The notes beneath the pieces were generated by a model. It was not told where the DNA came from, ran no database searches, and saw nothing but the letters and a program-made list of their open reading frames with translations. DNA of 64,000 bases from Candidatus Kaistia colombiensis (GTDB lineage Bacteria; Pseudomonadota; Alphaproteobacteria; Rhizobiales; Kaistiaceae): NCBI GenBank assembly GCA_029203105.1, contig CP119318.1, positions 3,734,501 to 3,798,500 on the forward strand. The letters are read 5' to 3'. Each line of letters opens with the position of its first letter. Position 1 is the first letter of the stretch. Positions 9,002 to 17,511 of this stretch are shown here, piece by piece. The position numbers and the translations under genes are program-made.

Positions 9002-9799
9002 TCATGACGCTGCCGCGAGGCGGCGCAAGGCCTCGGCGGTGTCGTCATCGGCCGGAAAGAAAGATTCGATCGCCAGTTCCGACAGGGTCACGTCGACCGG
9101 CGTGCCAAACAGCGTCGTCGTCGAAATGAAGGAAAGCGTTTCCTCGCCAAGCCGCACCCGGAATGGCACGGCGATGCCGCCGAAATCGTCTTTTGCCACC
9201 ACCCGTGTCTCGGCCGGCGACGGATAGGCACGAAGTTCCGCCAGCAGATCGGCGAGCCCGGCATCGCCGGTCAGATCGATCTCATGCGCCAGCCGCGCCA
9301 GCAGATGCGCCCGCCATTCCGGGACATTGAGCGTGCGCGGCGCCAGTCCCTTCGGGTGCAGCGCCAGCCGCAGGACGTTGACGGGCGGCTCCAGCAGGCT
9401 GGCCTCGACGCCGGCGACGAGCCGCATCACGGCCGTGTTGGCGGCAATGAGGTTCCAGTGCCGGTCGATCGCCAACGCCGGATAGGGCTCGTGTCCTTCG
9501 AGGATGCGCTCGACGGCCCGGCGTGCCGCCGCGAAACCGGCATCGTCCAGTCGGCGCTCGCGAAAATGCGGCGCATAGCCGGCCGCCACCAGCATCAGGT
9601 TCTGCTCGCGCAGAGGAACCGCCAGCTCTGCGGCAAGCTTCAGCACCATGTCGCAGCTCGGGCGCGAGCGACCGGTCTCGATGAAGCTCAGATGCCGGGT
9701 CGACATCTCGGCATCGCCGGCGAGGTCCATCTGGCTCAGGCGCCGGCGTTGCCGCCAGTCGCGAATCTGCTCGCCGATCGGTCGAGGAATCGTGTCCAT
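9002..9799 (-). CDS. XRE regulator with MmyB-like (MLTR) ligand-binding domain
   Basis: 265 residues. An N-terminal helix-turn-helix (about residues 8-62: IGEQIRDWRQRRRLSQMDLAGDA, STRHLSFIETGRSRPS) is joined to the PAS-like MLTR domain (HEPYPALAIDRHWNLIAANTAV, NVLRLALHPKGLAPRTLNVPEW, STTTLFGTPVDVTLSELAIESFFPAD). Such regulators usually control a divergent small oxidoreductase or SnoaL-like gene and themselves. Here the divergent SnoaL gene and the palindrome 36 bp upstream of this start agree with that. The ATG at 9799 precedes the conserved fold directly. The ligand is unknown. Confidence 0.9.
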   Translation of the reverse strand: MDTIPRPIGEQIRDWRQRRRLSQMDLAGDAEMSTRHLSFIETGRSRPSCDMVLKLAAELAVPLREQNLMLVAAGYAPHFRERRLDDAGFAAARRAVERILEGHEPYPALAIDRHWNLIAANTAVMRLVAGVEASLLEPPVNVLRLALHPKGLAPRTLNVPEWRAHLLARLAHEIDLTGDAGLADLLAELRAYPSPAETRVVAKDDFGGIAVPFRVRLGEETLSFISTTTLFGTPVDVTLSELAIESFFPADDDTAEALRRLAAAS

Positions 9800-9834
9800 G
9801 CGGCGACGATAACGAAGAGCCGGGCGCCAATCCA

Positions 9835-9851
9835 ATTACCTCGGAGGTAAT
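9835..9851. promoter_or_regulatory. Palindromic operator for the XRE/MLTR regulator
   Basis: ATTACCTC-G-GAGGTAAT is a perfect 8+1+8 palindrome. It lies 35 bp upstream of the regulator start and 64 bp upstream of the divergent SnoaL start, so one bound dimer could control both. Motifs of this ATTACCTC/GAGGTAAT form are, to my knowledge, typical of MLTR-domain regulator loci. Confidence 0.8.
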
Positions 9852-9915
9852 CGACTTCATGCCCTCGGCCCGCAAATCTCCGGCCTGTCAGCAACGACAA
9901 CCACGGAGACCGAAC

Positions 9916-10278
9916 ATGACCAACACCACAGCCCTCGTCGAACGCTACATCGCCAGCTGGAACGAGACCGACGCCGCCAAGCGCCGCGACCTGATCGCCG
10001 CGACCTTCACGGAAGCAGCCGCCTATGTCGATCCGATGATGAAGAGCGAGGGCCATGGCGGCATCGACCAGATGCTGGCGGCCGTTCAGGAACGCTTCAC
10101 CGGGCTGCGTTTCAAGCAGGTCGGCAAGGTCGACGCCTATGAGGATCGCGTCCGCTTCTCGTGGGAACTCGGCCCGGAAGGCGGGCCGTCGGTCGCCGGC
10201 GGCACCGACTTCGCCACGATCGACACCGGCAGGCTGGCGCATGTCGTCGGCTTCCTCGACTTCGCGCCCGGCGCATAG
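9916..10278 (+). CDS. SnoaL/NTF2-like small protein
   Basis: 120 residues with the cone-shaped SnoaL/NTF2 fold pattern: TALVERYIASWNETDAAKRR, FTEAAAYVDPMMKSEGHGGI, and alternating strands ending VVGFLDFAPGA. Family members include isomerases, cyclases and non-catalytic ligand binders, so no reaction can be assigned. It is divergent from the MLTR regulator and probably its target. The ATG at 9916 follows GGAGACCGAAC and begins the conserved region. A dispersed repeat follows its stop. Confidence 0.85.
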   Translation: MTNTTALVERYIASWNETDAAKRRDLIAATFTEAAAYVDPMMKSEGHGGIDQMLAAVQERFTGLRFKQVGKVDAYEDRVRFSWELGPEGGPSVAGGTDFATIDTGRLAHVVGFLDFAPGA

Positions 10279-10289
10279 ATTCGTTGTTG

Positions 10290-10341
10290 GATCGCGTTTT
10301 CTTCACGCGAACCGGTATCCACTTCGCTCGAAAACGCTCTA
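10290..10341 (-). repeat. Dispersed intergenic repeat, copy 2
   Basis: Nearly identical to copy 3 near 56.75 kb, in the opposite window orientation. The element begins (minus strand) with TAGAGCGTTTTCGAGC and ends with AACGCGATC; its first TAG is the stop codon of the alkA-like gene. An inner inverted repeat pairs AGCGTTTTC-type and GAAAACGC-type arms. Confidence 0.9.
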
Positions 10342-11229
10342 GCCGTCGGCGAGGCTCGCCCAGAGATGGGTCGTGGCGAGGCTTCGATGCGGGGCAAAAG
10401 CCTGCATCGAAGCCTCCTGCGCCTTGATGTCGGGGCGTTCGGCGAGGCCATGCAGGCGCTGCAGCGCCGTGGCGAGGCCGGAATCACCGATCGGCGCCAT
10501 GTCCGGGAAGCCGAAGCCGCGCAGCAGGATGTAGCGCGCCGTCCAGGTGCCGATGCCGCGAACCGCCACCAACGCCGCCTCCGCCTCGGCGGCCGATCCC
10601 TGCGCCAGCGCATCCAGCGGGAGCGCGCCCTCCGCGATCAGCTTGGCGACACCGATCAGATAGCTCGCCTTGGAGCGTGAAAAGCGCAGCGCGGTCAGAT
10701 CCTCCATCTCCAGCGCCGCGACGCGGCCCGGATCCGGATGTGCAAGAAGCCCGCTTTCGGCATGGCGCACCCCGGCGCGCTCGATCATGGCGCGCCGCAG
10801 GGCGGCGGCGAAGGACAGGTTGATCTGCTGGCCGATCACCGCCCAGCAGACGGCGTCCCAGATATCGGCCGTGAGCGGAATGCGCAGGCCGCTGCGCGAG
10901 CCGACGATACGGGCGCCGTCGGCGCGCGGCGCCACCAGCGCCTCGAACCCGACGGGATCGCTGCCGAGCCCGAGCATGCGCGACACGATCCGCTCCAAGG
11001 TCTCGGGAGGCAGGACGTCGCCGTCGAGGCGAATGCCGGCGCGCGGCTCGCCCGGGGCGTCGGAATGGATAAGGTCGATTTCGAGGAGATGCGCGGCCCC
11101 ATCAACCAGCACGGTCTTGAAGAGGGTCCGCCCCTCGACCCGCTCGCTGACGCTGAGCCGATCGCGGCCGTGATAGGCGAGTGCGTATTCCGGCCGGAAG
11201 CCGAGCGGCAGGTTCAGGGTAAGGTTCAT
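10339..11229 (-). CDS. DNA-3-methyladenine glycosylase II (AlkA-like)
   Basis: 296 residues. An AlkA N-terminal domain (NLPLGFRPEYALAYHGRDRL) precedes the HhH-GPD glycosylase domain (AVIGQQINLSFAAALRRA), with a hairpin region VRGIGTWTARYILLRGFGF and the acidic FPDMAPIGDSGL, where the catalytic Asp is expected. It removes alkylated bases in base-excision repair. The start at 11229 begins directly with the conserved domain; an upstream ATG would add six residues. No ada gene is adjacent. The stop codon is the TAG of a dispersed repeat. Confidence 0.88.
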   Translation of the reverse strand: MNLTLNLPLGFRPEYALAYHGRDRLSVSERVEGRTLFKTVLVDGAAHLLEIDLIHSDAPGEPRAGIRLDGDVLPPETLERIVSRMLGLGSDPVGFEALVAPRADGARIVGSRSGLRIPLTADIWDAVCWAVIGQQINLSFAAALRRAMIERAGVRHAESGLLAHPDPGRVAALEMEDLTALRFSRSKASYLIGVAKLIAEGALPLDALAQGSAAEAEAALVAVRGIGTWTARYILLRGFGFPDMAPIGDSGLATALQRLHGLAERPDIKAQEASMQAFAPHRSLATTHLWASLADG

Positions 11230-11458
11230 TCCGCGCGTTCCCTCCATGCAACCGATATCGTCGGTTGCGCCAGCCGGCGTGCGCTAGCCCGACCTGAACG
11301 ACACGGCCATCCGATTCTTGCTCCCGAACCCGGATCAAGGAAGGCCCCCCCCCTCCACAAGCCGGCGAGGAAGAAGAGGCGGCGTGCGCGCACCGGAAGA
11401 AGATAGAACGAGCGACCGATCTTCAGAACGGCTTGCGTCGGCAAGGCTCAACCGAAAA

Positions 11459-11495
11459 GCCCTCGCCCGCTTGCGGGAGAGGGTTGGGTGAGGGT
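11459..11495. repeat. Palindromic intergenic repeat (CCCTC..GAGGG type)
   Basis: Contains GCCCTCGCCCGC-TT-GCGGGAGAGGGTTGGGTGAGGG just downstream of the gor stop; the central CTCGCCCGC/GCGGGAGAG arms can pair. Repeats of this composition are widespread between genes in Proteobacteria. It may serve as transcript end or processing site for gor; there is no T-run. Confidence 0.6.
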
Positions 11496-11511
11496 CTCGC
11501 CCTAAAATCCG

Positions 11512-12891
11512 TCAGCTGTTGCGGCGGTGGCGGACGCTCGGCTCGCGCATGGTGACGAGCTCTTCGGCGGCGGTCGGATGCAGCGCCATGGTCGCGTCGA
11601 AGTCGGCCTTGGTGGCGCGCATCTTCAGCGTGATGGCGACAATCTGCGCCATTTCGCCCGCATCGGGGCCGAGGATATGGCAGCCGACGACGCGGTCGCT
11701 GACCGCATCGACGAGAAGCTTCATCATCGTCTTCTCGTTGCGGCCCGAAAGCGTGTGCTTCATCGGCCGGAAACTGGTCTGGTAGACGTCGACCGCGGCG
11801 AATTCGGCCAGCGCCTCTTCTTCGGTCAGACCGACCGAACCAATCTCGGGCTGCGAGAACACGGCCTTCGGGATGCCGAGGTGATCGACCGAAATGCGCT
11901 TGCCGCCAAACACCGTATCGGCGAAGGCGTGGCCCTCCCGAATGGCAACCGGTGTCAGATTGACTCGGTTGGTGACATCGCCGACCGCATAGATCGACGG
12001 CACGTTGGACTGCGAGAATTCGTCGACGATGACGGCGCTGGCGCCGTCGAGCTGAACCCCTGCATTCTCCAGCCCGAGCCCGCGCGTGTTGGGAATCCGG
12101 CCCGTCGCGATCATCACCTCGCCGGCCGGCAGCGCCTCGCCATTGCGGGTCCGCGCCAGCAGGCCGTCCGCCGTCTTCTCGATCGAGGTGAGGACGTCGC
12201 CGGTCAGGACGCGAATGCCCTTCTTCTCGATCTCCTCGCGCAGCGTACGCCGCAGGTCCGCATCGAAGCCGCGCAGCAGCGCATCGCCCCGATGGACCAG
12301 GGTGGTCTCGACGCCGAGGCCATTGAAAATTCCGGCAAACTCGACGGCGATGAAGCCACCGCCGACGATGACGATCTTCTCCGGCAGGCGCGGCAGATGA
12401 AACGCCTCGTTCGACGAGATCGCCAGTTCGCGGCCCGGCAGGTCGGGCTCAATAAAGGGCGTGGCGCCCGTCGCGACCAGAATGTACTTCGCCGCGACGA
12501 GGCGGTCTTCGCCGAGCAGCCGCACCGTATGGGGATCGACGATCTCCGCCCGAGTCTGCACCAGCGTAGCGCCGGAGCGCTCGAGATTGCGGATATAGAT
12601 GCCGTTCAGGCGATCGATCTCCTGGTCCTTGGCGGCCACGAGACGCGACCAGTCGAAGGTCGCCTCCCCCGGTGTCCAGCCGAAGCCGACCGAATCCTCG
12701 AACTCCTCGGCAAAGCGCGAAGCATAGACGAACAGCTTTTTCGGCACGCAGCCACGGATCACGCAGGTGCCGCCGACGCGATACTCCTCCGCGACCATGA
12801 CGCTGGCCCCATGGCCGGCGGCGATCCGGCCGGCGCGAACGCCGCCGGAACCGGCACCGATAATGAAGAGATCGACGTCGAACTGGGTCAT
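11512..12891 (-). CDS. gor: Glutathione-disulfide reductase
   Basis: A 459-residue flavoprotein that reduces GSSG with NADPH in the cytoplasm. The FAD fingerprint (DLFIIGAGSGGVRAGRIAA), the redox-active pair in GGTCVIRGCVPKKLF, the NAD(P)-binding GGGFIAVEFAGIFNGLG followed by VHRGDALLRGFD, the second FAD motif SIYAVGDVTNR, and the catalytic His near the C-terminus (HPTAAEELVTMR) are all intact. Length is normal. It precedes a DUF2059 protein and rpiA on the same strand; the 14-nt gap to the DUF2059 gene suggests co-transcription. Confidence 0.96.
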   Translation of the reverse strand: MTQFDVDLFIIGAGSGGVRAGRIAAGHGASVMVAEEYRVGGTCVIRGCVPKKLFVYASRFAEEFEDSVGFGWTPGEATFDWSRLVAAKDQEIDRLNGIYIRNLERSGATLVQTRAEIVDPHTVRLLGEDRLVAAKYILVATGATPFIEPDLPGRELAISSNEAFHLPRLPEKIVIVGGGFIAVEFAGIFNGLGVETTLVHRGDALLRGFDADLRRTLREEIEKKGIRVLTGDVLTSIEKTADGLLARTRNGEALPAGEVMIATGRIPNTRGLGLENAGVQLDGASAVIVDEFSQSNVPSIYAVGDVTNRVNLTPVAIREGHAFADTVFGGKRISVDHLGIPKAVFSQPEIGSVGLTEEEALAEFAAVDVYQTSFRPMKHTLSGRNEKTMMKLLVDAVSDRVVGCHILGPDAGEMAQIVAITLKMRATKADFDATMALHPTAAEELVTMREPSVRHRRNS

Positions 12892-12904
12892 GGAATGATC
12901 CGGC

Positions 12905-13411
12905 CTAGAACTCGATGCCCTTCTTCTTCAGATCCTCGCGGGACTTCTCGAACAGCTCCTCGCCGACGCGATCCGACCAGCCCTTGACCGACTGCAGCGT
13001 CTCGCCGACGACCTTCGGGCCGATCTCGGCGAGCTTGGCGCCGGCCGGGCTCTTGTAGAAGGTCGAGATGGCGTTCAGCTCGTCTTCGGAGAAGTGCTTG
13101 GCCCAGATGCGGGCCACATCGTTGTCGAGATCCTTGCGGCGAGCCACGAGTTCGAGCGCCTGGGCGTCGACCACTTCAGCAATCGCCTGATGCTGGTCCG
13201 GACGCATGCGGATCAGCTTGTTCTGGGTCTGCTGCGACAGGAGCGGCAGCAGATTGTCGAAGCCGCGCGAGGTCTTGGCCGCGTGAACGGCCTCGAGCGC
13301 CGCGGCGACGTGGGCGTCGGTCACCTCCTGCGCCTCGGCGAAGCCGGCCGTGCCCATTGCAAGGCTGGCAGCCAGCACGGCAGCGCCGATGGATTTGCGG
13401 ATGAAGGTCAT
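12905..13411 (-). CDS. DUF2059 periplasmic protein
   Basis: 168 residues with a signal peptide (cleavage likely after AEA, about residue 28) and a DUF2059 helical domain containing LARIWAKHFSE-like and ISTFYKSPAGAKLAEIGPKV motifs. The function is unknown; family members are exported and may associate with the envelope. The ATG at 13411 has GGGAG upstream; an ATG seven codons earlier is less likely. It lies between rpiA and gor in one transcriptional direction, a common order in this group. Confidence 0.85.
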   Translation of the reverse strand: MTFIRKSIGAAVLAASLAMGTAGFAEAQEVTDAHVAAALEAVHAAKTSRGFDNLLPLLSQQTQNKLIRMRPDQHQAIAEVVDAQALELVARRKDLDNDVARIWAKHFSEDELNAISTFYKSPAGAKLAEIGPKVVGETLQSVKGWSDRVGEELFEKSREDLKKKGIEF

Positions 13412-13439
13412 GGAGAAACTCCCGATGGGCAAAATAATG

Positions 13440-14138
13440 TTAAGCCACCAACCAGCTTATGCCTTCCGGCCGAGCGATGACGGCAGCAGATGCAAGTCCG
13501 ATGAAGAGACCGTGCTCCACGACCCCCGGAATCGCGGCAAGGGCGAGACTCAAGGCTTCTGGATCGCGAATAAGGCCAAAAGATGCATCGATGATAGCGT
13601 GGCCACCATCGGTTACGAAGGGCGAACCGTCGGCGGCGAGACGTCGCGTCAGCGTCGCGGGCATGGCAAGCCGGGTGGCCGCGTCGGCGATCGCCGCCGT
13701 GGTGGCGCCAATGCCGAAATGGTTGACCTCCACCGGCAGCGGAAAGGCGCCGAGCGTATCGACCAGCTTGGAGCCATCCGCGATCACGATCATCCGGCTT
13801 GAGGCAGCCGCGACGATCTTTTCACGCAGCAGCGCGCCGCCGCCGCCCTTGATCAGGCGCAGACGGCTGTCGAGCTCATCGGCGCCATCGATCGTCAGGT
13901 CGAGATGCGGCAGTTCTTCCAGGGTCGCAAGCGGAATGCCCTCGGCCCGCGCCAGCGTCGCCGTGCGCTCCGACGATGGAACGCCAACCACCGACAGCCC
14001 GTCACGCACCAGCGCGCCGAGGCCACGGATGAAATGGTTTGCCGTCGATCCGGAGCCGAGACCAAGCTTCATGCCGTCCTCGACCTGTTCGAGGGCCGCA
14101 AGCGCCGCCTGCTTCTTGAGTTCGTCGCTGGAGATCAT
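13440..14138 (-). CDS. rpiA: Ribose-5-phosphate isomerase A
   Basis: 232 residues, the standard size of RpiA, which interconverts ribose 5-phosphate and ribulose 5-phosphate in the pentose phosphate pathway. Conserved blocks are MKLGLGSGSTANHFI, TIDGADELD, LIKGGGGALLREKIVA, PVEVNHFG and TDGGHAIIDASFG. The start at 14138 begins at the usual N-terminus (ISSDELKKQAA); upstream codons are not conserved. It is divergent from gph, with 135 bp between the starts. Confidence 0.95.
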   Translation of the reverse strand: MISSDELKKQAALAALEQVEDGMKLGLGSGSTANHFIRGLGALVRDGLSVVGVPSSERTATLARAEGIPLATLEELPHLDLTIDGADELDSRLRLIKGGGGALLREKIVAAASSRMIVIADGSKLVDTLGAFPLPVEVNHFGIGATTAAIADAATRLAMPATLTRRLAADGSPFVTDGGHAIIDASFGLIRDPEALSLALAAIPGVVEHGLFIGLASAAVIARPEGISWLVA

Positions 14139-14273
14139 CGGGCACTTCAAAATTGTGGAGTTCACGCCAATCCGGCGCGGCTTGTTAGCATGGGGCGCGG
14201 CCGCCGCCAACGCCCGCGCGACATCGTCCCGCCTTTCAGACGATGAATGGAGTTGTTAGGTTCGGGAACCTCC

Positions 14274-14966
14274 ATGAACGGAATCCCTTCCCCGATGCGC
14301 CCCATCCTCGTCTTCGATCTCGACGGCACCCTCGTCGATACCGCGACCGACCTCGTCGCGACGCTCAACGTGATCCTCGAGCAGGAGGGGTTGGCGGCCC
14401 TGCGCTATGAGGATGCGCGCGCGATGGTGGGCCATGGCGCCCGCGTGCTGATCGAACGCGGGCTGGCCGCCAACAACGTCACCCGGGACGCGGCGACCAT
14501 CGACCGGCTGTTCGACACGTATATCGCCTACTACGCGGCGCACATCGCCGACACCAGCCGCCCCTTCGAGGGCGTCGTGGCGGCGCTGGACCATTTTGCC
14601 GCAGAGGGCTGGCTGCTCGCCGTCTGCACCAACAAGCTGGAAGGCCTGTCGAAGCTGCTGCTCGACGCGCTCGGCCTTTCGGACCGCTTCGCGGCGATTT
14701 GCGGCGCCGACACCTTCGCCGCGCGCAAGCCCGATCCGCTCGCCCTGAACGAAACGATCCGGCGCGCCGGCGGCGACCCGCGTCGGGCCGTGATGATTGG
14801 CGATTCGAAAACCGACATCGACACCGCCAAGGCGGCCGGCATTCCCGTCGTCGCGGTGGATTTCGGCTACACGCCCGTCCCCGTGACCGAGCTTGGGCCG
14901 GACGTGGTGATCAGCCATTTCGATGCGCTGAAGGGCGCGGTGGCCGGACTGGCCGTCCTCGCCTAG
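14274..14966 (+). CDS. gph: Phosphoglycolate phosphatase (HAD family)
   Basis: 230 residues with the HAD nucleophile motif DLDGTLVDTATDL near the N-terminus, an alpha-helical cap, motif II in AVCTNKLEGL, and the C-terminal GDSKTDIDTAKAAGIPVVAVDFGY. The cap and spacing match Gph, which removes phosphate from 2-phosphoglycolate formed during DNA repair or photorespiration-type reactions. The divergent position next to rpiA is common in this order. ATGs at 14247, 14274 and 14295 are all possible; 14274 is a compromise. A second Gph-like HAD protein lies near 39.6 kb. Confidence 0.85.
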   Translation: MNGIPSPMRPILVFDLDGTLVDTATDLVATLNVILEQEGLAALRYEDARAMVGHGARVLIERGLAANNVTRDAATIDRLFDTYIAYYAAHIADTSRPFEGVVAALDHFAAEGWLLAVCTNKLEGLSKLLLDALGLSDRFAAICGADTFAARKPDPLALNETIRRAGGDPRRAVMIGDSKTDIDTAKAAGIPVVAVDFGYTPVPVTELGPDVVISHFDALKGAVAGLAVLA

Positions 14967-14974
14967 AACGGCGT

Positions 14975-15001
14975 CGAGCGAGGCGGATGCCGCCTCGCTC
15001 G
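14975..15001. terminator. Bidirectional hairpin between gph and eipB
   Basis: A perfect 12-bp stem (CGAGCGAGGCGG with its complement) with an ATG loop begins 8 nt after the gph stop. The convergent eipB gene ends 62 bp further on. A T-run is missing, so termination efficiency is uncertain. Confidence 0.65.
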
Positions 15002-15062
15002 AAGAAAGCTCTCCCAGAAACTTGCATCGAGACTTTCGGTCGCCGCCCCCGGCGGCCGCGAC

Positions 15063-15941
15063 CTAGTGGCAGCGCTTGGCCGTGACCTTGATCGGCTTCA
15101 TGTCCAGCCGGACGAGCTTGCCCGTCAGCGCGAAGTCGCCATAGTCGAGCCGCATCCGCCGCGTCACGCCGTTCTCGTAGACGATGAACGACAGTTCATA
15201 GGCGGGAGACTGCTCGCCGGAAGCGTTCTCCTCGAAATAGCTAAGCGTCACGGGCCAATGGCGGATATTGGCGATGCCGGCCAGCTTGGCGGTCGCCTCG
15301 TCGCCAAAATCGTCGGTGCCGGTATTGGTCGCACCAATGACGGCGGCGGTCGCATAGGGCTTCTCGCCTTTTTCCGAGCCGTCGAACAGGCCGACCTGGA
15401 CAAAGCGTTCGCCGCGCGTCGCCGCCTCGATGATCGTCGCCAGGTGCTGGTTCGGAAACTGGAACGTCGGCGCGATGTCGAAGCGCTCGGACTTCGGCTT
15501 GGCGAGCGTCACATGCAGCTTGCCGCCCTCGCGCTCGGCCGATCCGGTCGAATCCTCGGCCAGCGTGCCGTCGACATAGCTCTTGGTGGCGAAGCTGAAG
15601 CTCTTGCCTTCGGCATCCTCAAAGGTCGAGGTCGCGACGTCGGTCAGCCGCGAATTGCCATCGCCGTCGCTGATGCGGGTCACGAAGCGCAGCTTCGTGT
15701 TGTAACCGTCGCAGCGCGAGCCGGAAAAATCATAGACCATCCGCCCCTCGGCATCGCTCACGGTCTCGGACTTGCCGCCTGAGTCGAGCCGCAGATCGTA
15801 GACGGCCTGATGCGCGGCAAAAGGCAGCTTGGCCGGGGCGGGCGAAAGGGCGACGGCCGAACCCGCCATGACCAGCAGGGACGCGGCGGCCGCAGCCAGC
15901 GCCAGACCCGTGCGACCTGCACCCATTGATACGGACCTCAT
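15063..15941 (-). CDS. eipB: Cell-envelope integrity protein EipB (DUF1849)
   Basis: 292 residues: signal peptide (to about residue 31) and a DUF1849 beta-spiral domain with HQAVYDLRLDS, YDFSGSRCDGY, DGTLAEDSTGSAE, FPNQHLATIIEAATRGERF and LSYFE. In Brucella EipB this domain is periplasmic, supports envelope integrity and is held by a disulfide between a Cys early in the domain and one at the very C-terminus. The same two positions are Cys here (Cys77 and Cys291). GGGAG lies 5 nt before the ATG at 15941, which favours it over upstream ATGs. It is a single-gene unit. Confidence 0.88.
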   Translation of the reverse strand: MRSVSMGAGRTGLALAAAAASLLVMAGSAVALSPAPAKLPFAAHQAVYDLRLDSGGKSETVSDAEGRMVYDFSGSRCDGYNTKLRFVTRISDGDGNSRLTDVATSTFEDAEGKSFSFATKSYVDGTLAEDSTGSAEREGGKLHVTLAKPKSERFDIAPTFQFPNQHLATIIEAATRGERFVQVGLFDGSEKGEKPYATAAVIGATNTGTDDFGDEATAKLAGIANIRHWPVTLSYFEENASGEQSPAYELSFIVYENGVTRRMRLDYGDFALTGKLVRLDMKPIKVTAKRCH

Positions 15942-16124
15942 GCTCGCTCCCATCGTCGTCAAGCCGACATAGGGCTGACATAGAGCCCATTTCAATCAGC
16001 AAAACCGCAAAACGTCTACGTACCACATACACCACCTTCGCCGGACGTGAGCCGGCACCGCGCTTGCAGACGCTGCGGAATCGAGCGAAACCGGGAAGAA
16101 CCCACAATGCCCTCGGAGAACCCT

Positions 16125-16589
16125 ATGTCGAGCCAGATCGAAAGCCGCCTCGAAGCTCTCGGAATCGTGTTGCCCGCGGCGGTCGCACCCGCCGCGAATT
16201 ACGTGCCGGCCGTGGAGAGCCGCGGTTTTCTCTACATCTCCGGCCAGATCCCGATGGGTGCCAACGGCATCGAATATGTCGGCAAGCTCGGGCGCGAGCT
16301 GAGCCTCGACGACGGCCGCGCCGCCGCCCGTCTCTGCGCCATCAACATCCTGGCCCAGGCCAAGGCAGCGCTCGGCGACCTCGAGCGGATCGGCCGCGTG
16401 GTCAAGCTCGTCGGCTTCGTCAATTCGGATCCGGAGTTCGGCGAGCAGCCGAAGGTGGTGAACGGCGCTTCGGATCTGATGGTCGAGGTTCTCGGCGACA
16501 AGGGACGCCATGCCCGCTCGGCCGTCGGCGTCGCCGCCCTTCCCTTCGGCGTCGGCGTCGAGGTCGAAGCCATCCTCGAAATCGCCTGA
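16125..16589 (+). CDS. RidA-family protein (YjgF/UK114)
   Basis: 154 residues with the longer RidA subfamily pattern: SRLEALGIVLPAAVAPAANYVP, GFLYISGQIP, CAINILAQAKAALGDLERI and a C-terminal SAVGVAALPFGVGVEVEAI. RidA proteins deaminate reactive enamine/imine intermediates, but this subfamily lacks part of the canonical active site, so activity is uncertain. GGAG lies 6 nt before the ATG at 16125. It is followed after 6 nt by a GDPD gene, so the two are probably co-transcribed. Confidence 0.88.
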   Translation: MSSQIESRLEALGIVLPAAVAPAANYVPAVESRGFLYISGQIPMGANGIEYVGKLGRELSLDDGRAAARLCAINILAQAKAALGDLERIGRVVKLVGFVNSDPEFGEQPKVVNGASDLMVEVLGDKGRHARSAVGVAALPFGVGVEVEAILEIA

Positions 16590-16595
16590 GCGAAC

Positions 16596-17366
16596 ATGAC
16601 CACGCCCACGTCGACCGCCGCCCCCGCATGGCTGACCGCGCGTCCGATCGCCCACCGCGCCTACCATGACGCGGCGAGCGGCCGGGTCGAAAACACGCTT
16701 TCCGCCGTGCGGGCCGCGATCGACCGTAATTTCGCGATCGAGGTCGACCTGCAGCTCACTGCCGACGGCGCCGTCGTCGTCTTCCATGACGACACGGTCG
16801 ACCGCCTGCTGCAGGCAACCGGCCGCGTCGACGCCATGTCGCTCGCCAGCCTGAAGGCGACCGCCTTCAAGCAGGGTGGCGACCGCGTGCCGACGCTGGC
16901 CGAGCTGCTCGAGACGGTAGACGGCAAGGTTCCGCTGGTGATCGAGCTGAAGAGCAACTGGGACGGCAACCGCCGGCTGGAAGCAGCGGTGGCTCCGATC
17001 CTCGCCGCCTATGACGGTCCGGCGGTGGTCATGTCGTTCGACCCGGATTCGATGGCCGTCATGCAATGGCTGTTGCCGACGATGCCGCGCGGCATCGTCG
17101 CCGACCGCTATACCGATCTCGACGAATGGGGCTCCCTCTCGCCGCGCCAGCGCTTTGCGCTGCGCAATCTCTCGGCCGTGCCGAGGGTCGGCGCCAGCTT
17201 CGTCTCCTATGACCTGAACGGCCTGCCCTCCTTCGCACCGTCGAAGGTGCGCGCCAGTGGCCTGCCGCTGATCACCTGGACGGTGCGCACCCGCGAACAG
17301 GCCGCCAAGGCCAGGCTCTATACCGACCAGATCACCTTCGAAGGGTTCGACCCCGACCGGGACTGA
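16596..17366 (+). CDS. Glycerophosphodiester phosphodiesterase family protein
   Basis: 256 residues of the TIM-barrel GDPD family: AHRAYHD...ENTLSAVRAAID, IEVDLQLTADGAVVVFHDDT, PLVIELKSNWDG, and a late WTVRTREQAAKARLYTDQITFEGFDPD. The catalytic His, Glu/Asp metal ligands and second His are present. The usual HRG is HRA here, seen in a subset of homologues. There is no signal peptide, so it is probably cytoplasmic. The RidA-GDPD-FemAB-like order is often seen in Hyphomicrobiales and may reflect lipid or envelope turnover; that is inference. Confidence 0.87.
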   Translation: MTTPTSTAAPAWLTARPIAHRAYHDAASGRVENTLSAVRAAIDRNFAIEVDLQLTADGAVVVFHDDTVDRLLQATGRVDAMSLASLKATAFKQGGDRVPTLAELLETVDGKVPLVIELKSNWDGNRRLEAAVAPILAAYDGPAVVMSFDPDSMAVMQWLLPTMPRGIVADRYTDLDEWGSLSPRQRFALRNLSAVPRVGASFVSYDLNGLPSFAPSKVRASGLPLITWTVRTREQAAKARLYTDQITFEGFDPDRD

Positions 17367-17511
17367 GGCCCGGCCGACCGAAATCGGCTTTCGCGGCAAC
17401 AGTACCGCGGAAGCCATCACGACCGGGATGACCACAGCGCGACTTGCGCTTGCGGCGTTTCGCCATAGATGCTGGGATGACCCATGCGCTCAAGCGAGAT
17501 CGTCTTCCCCC

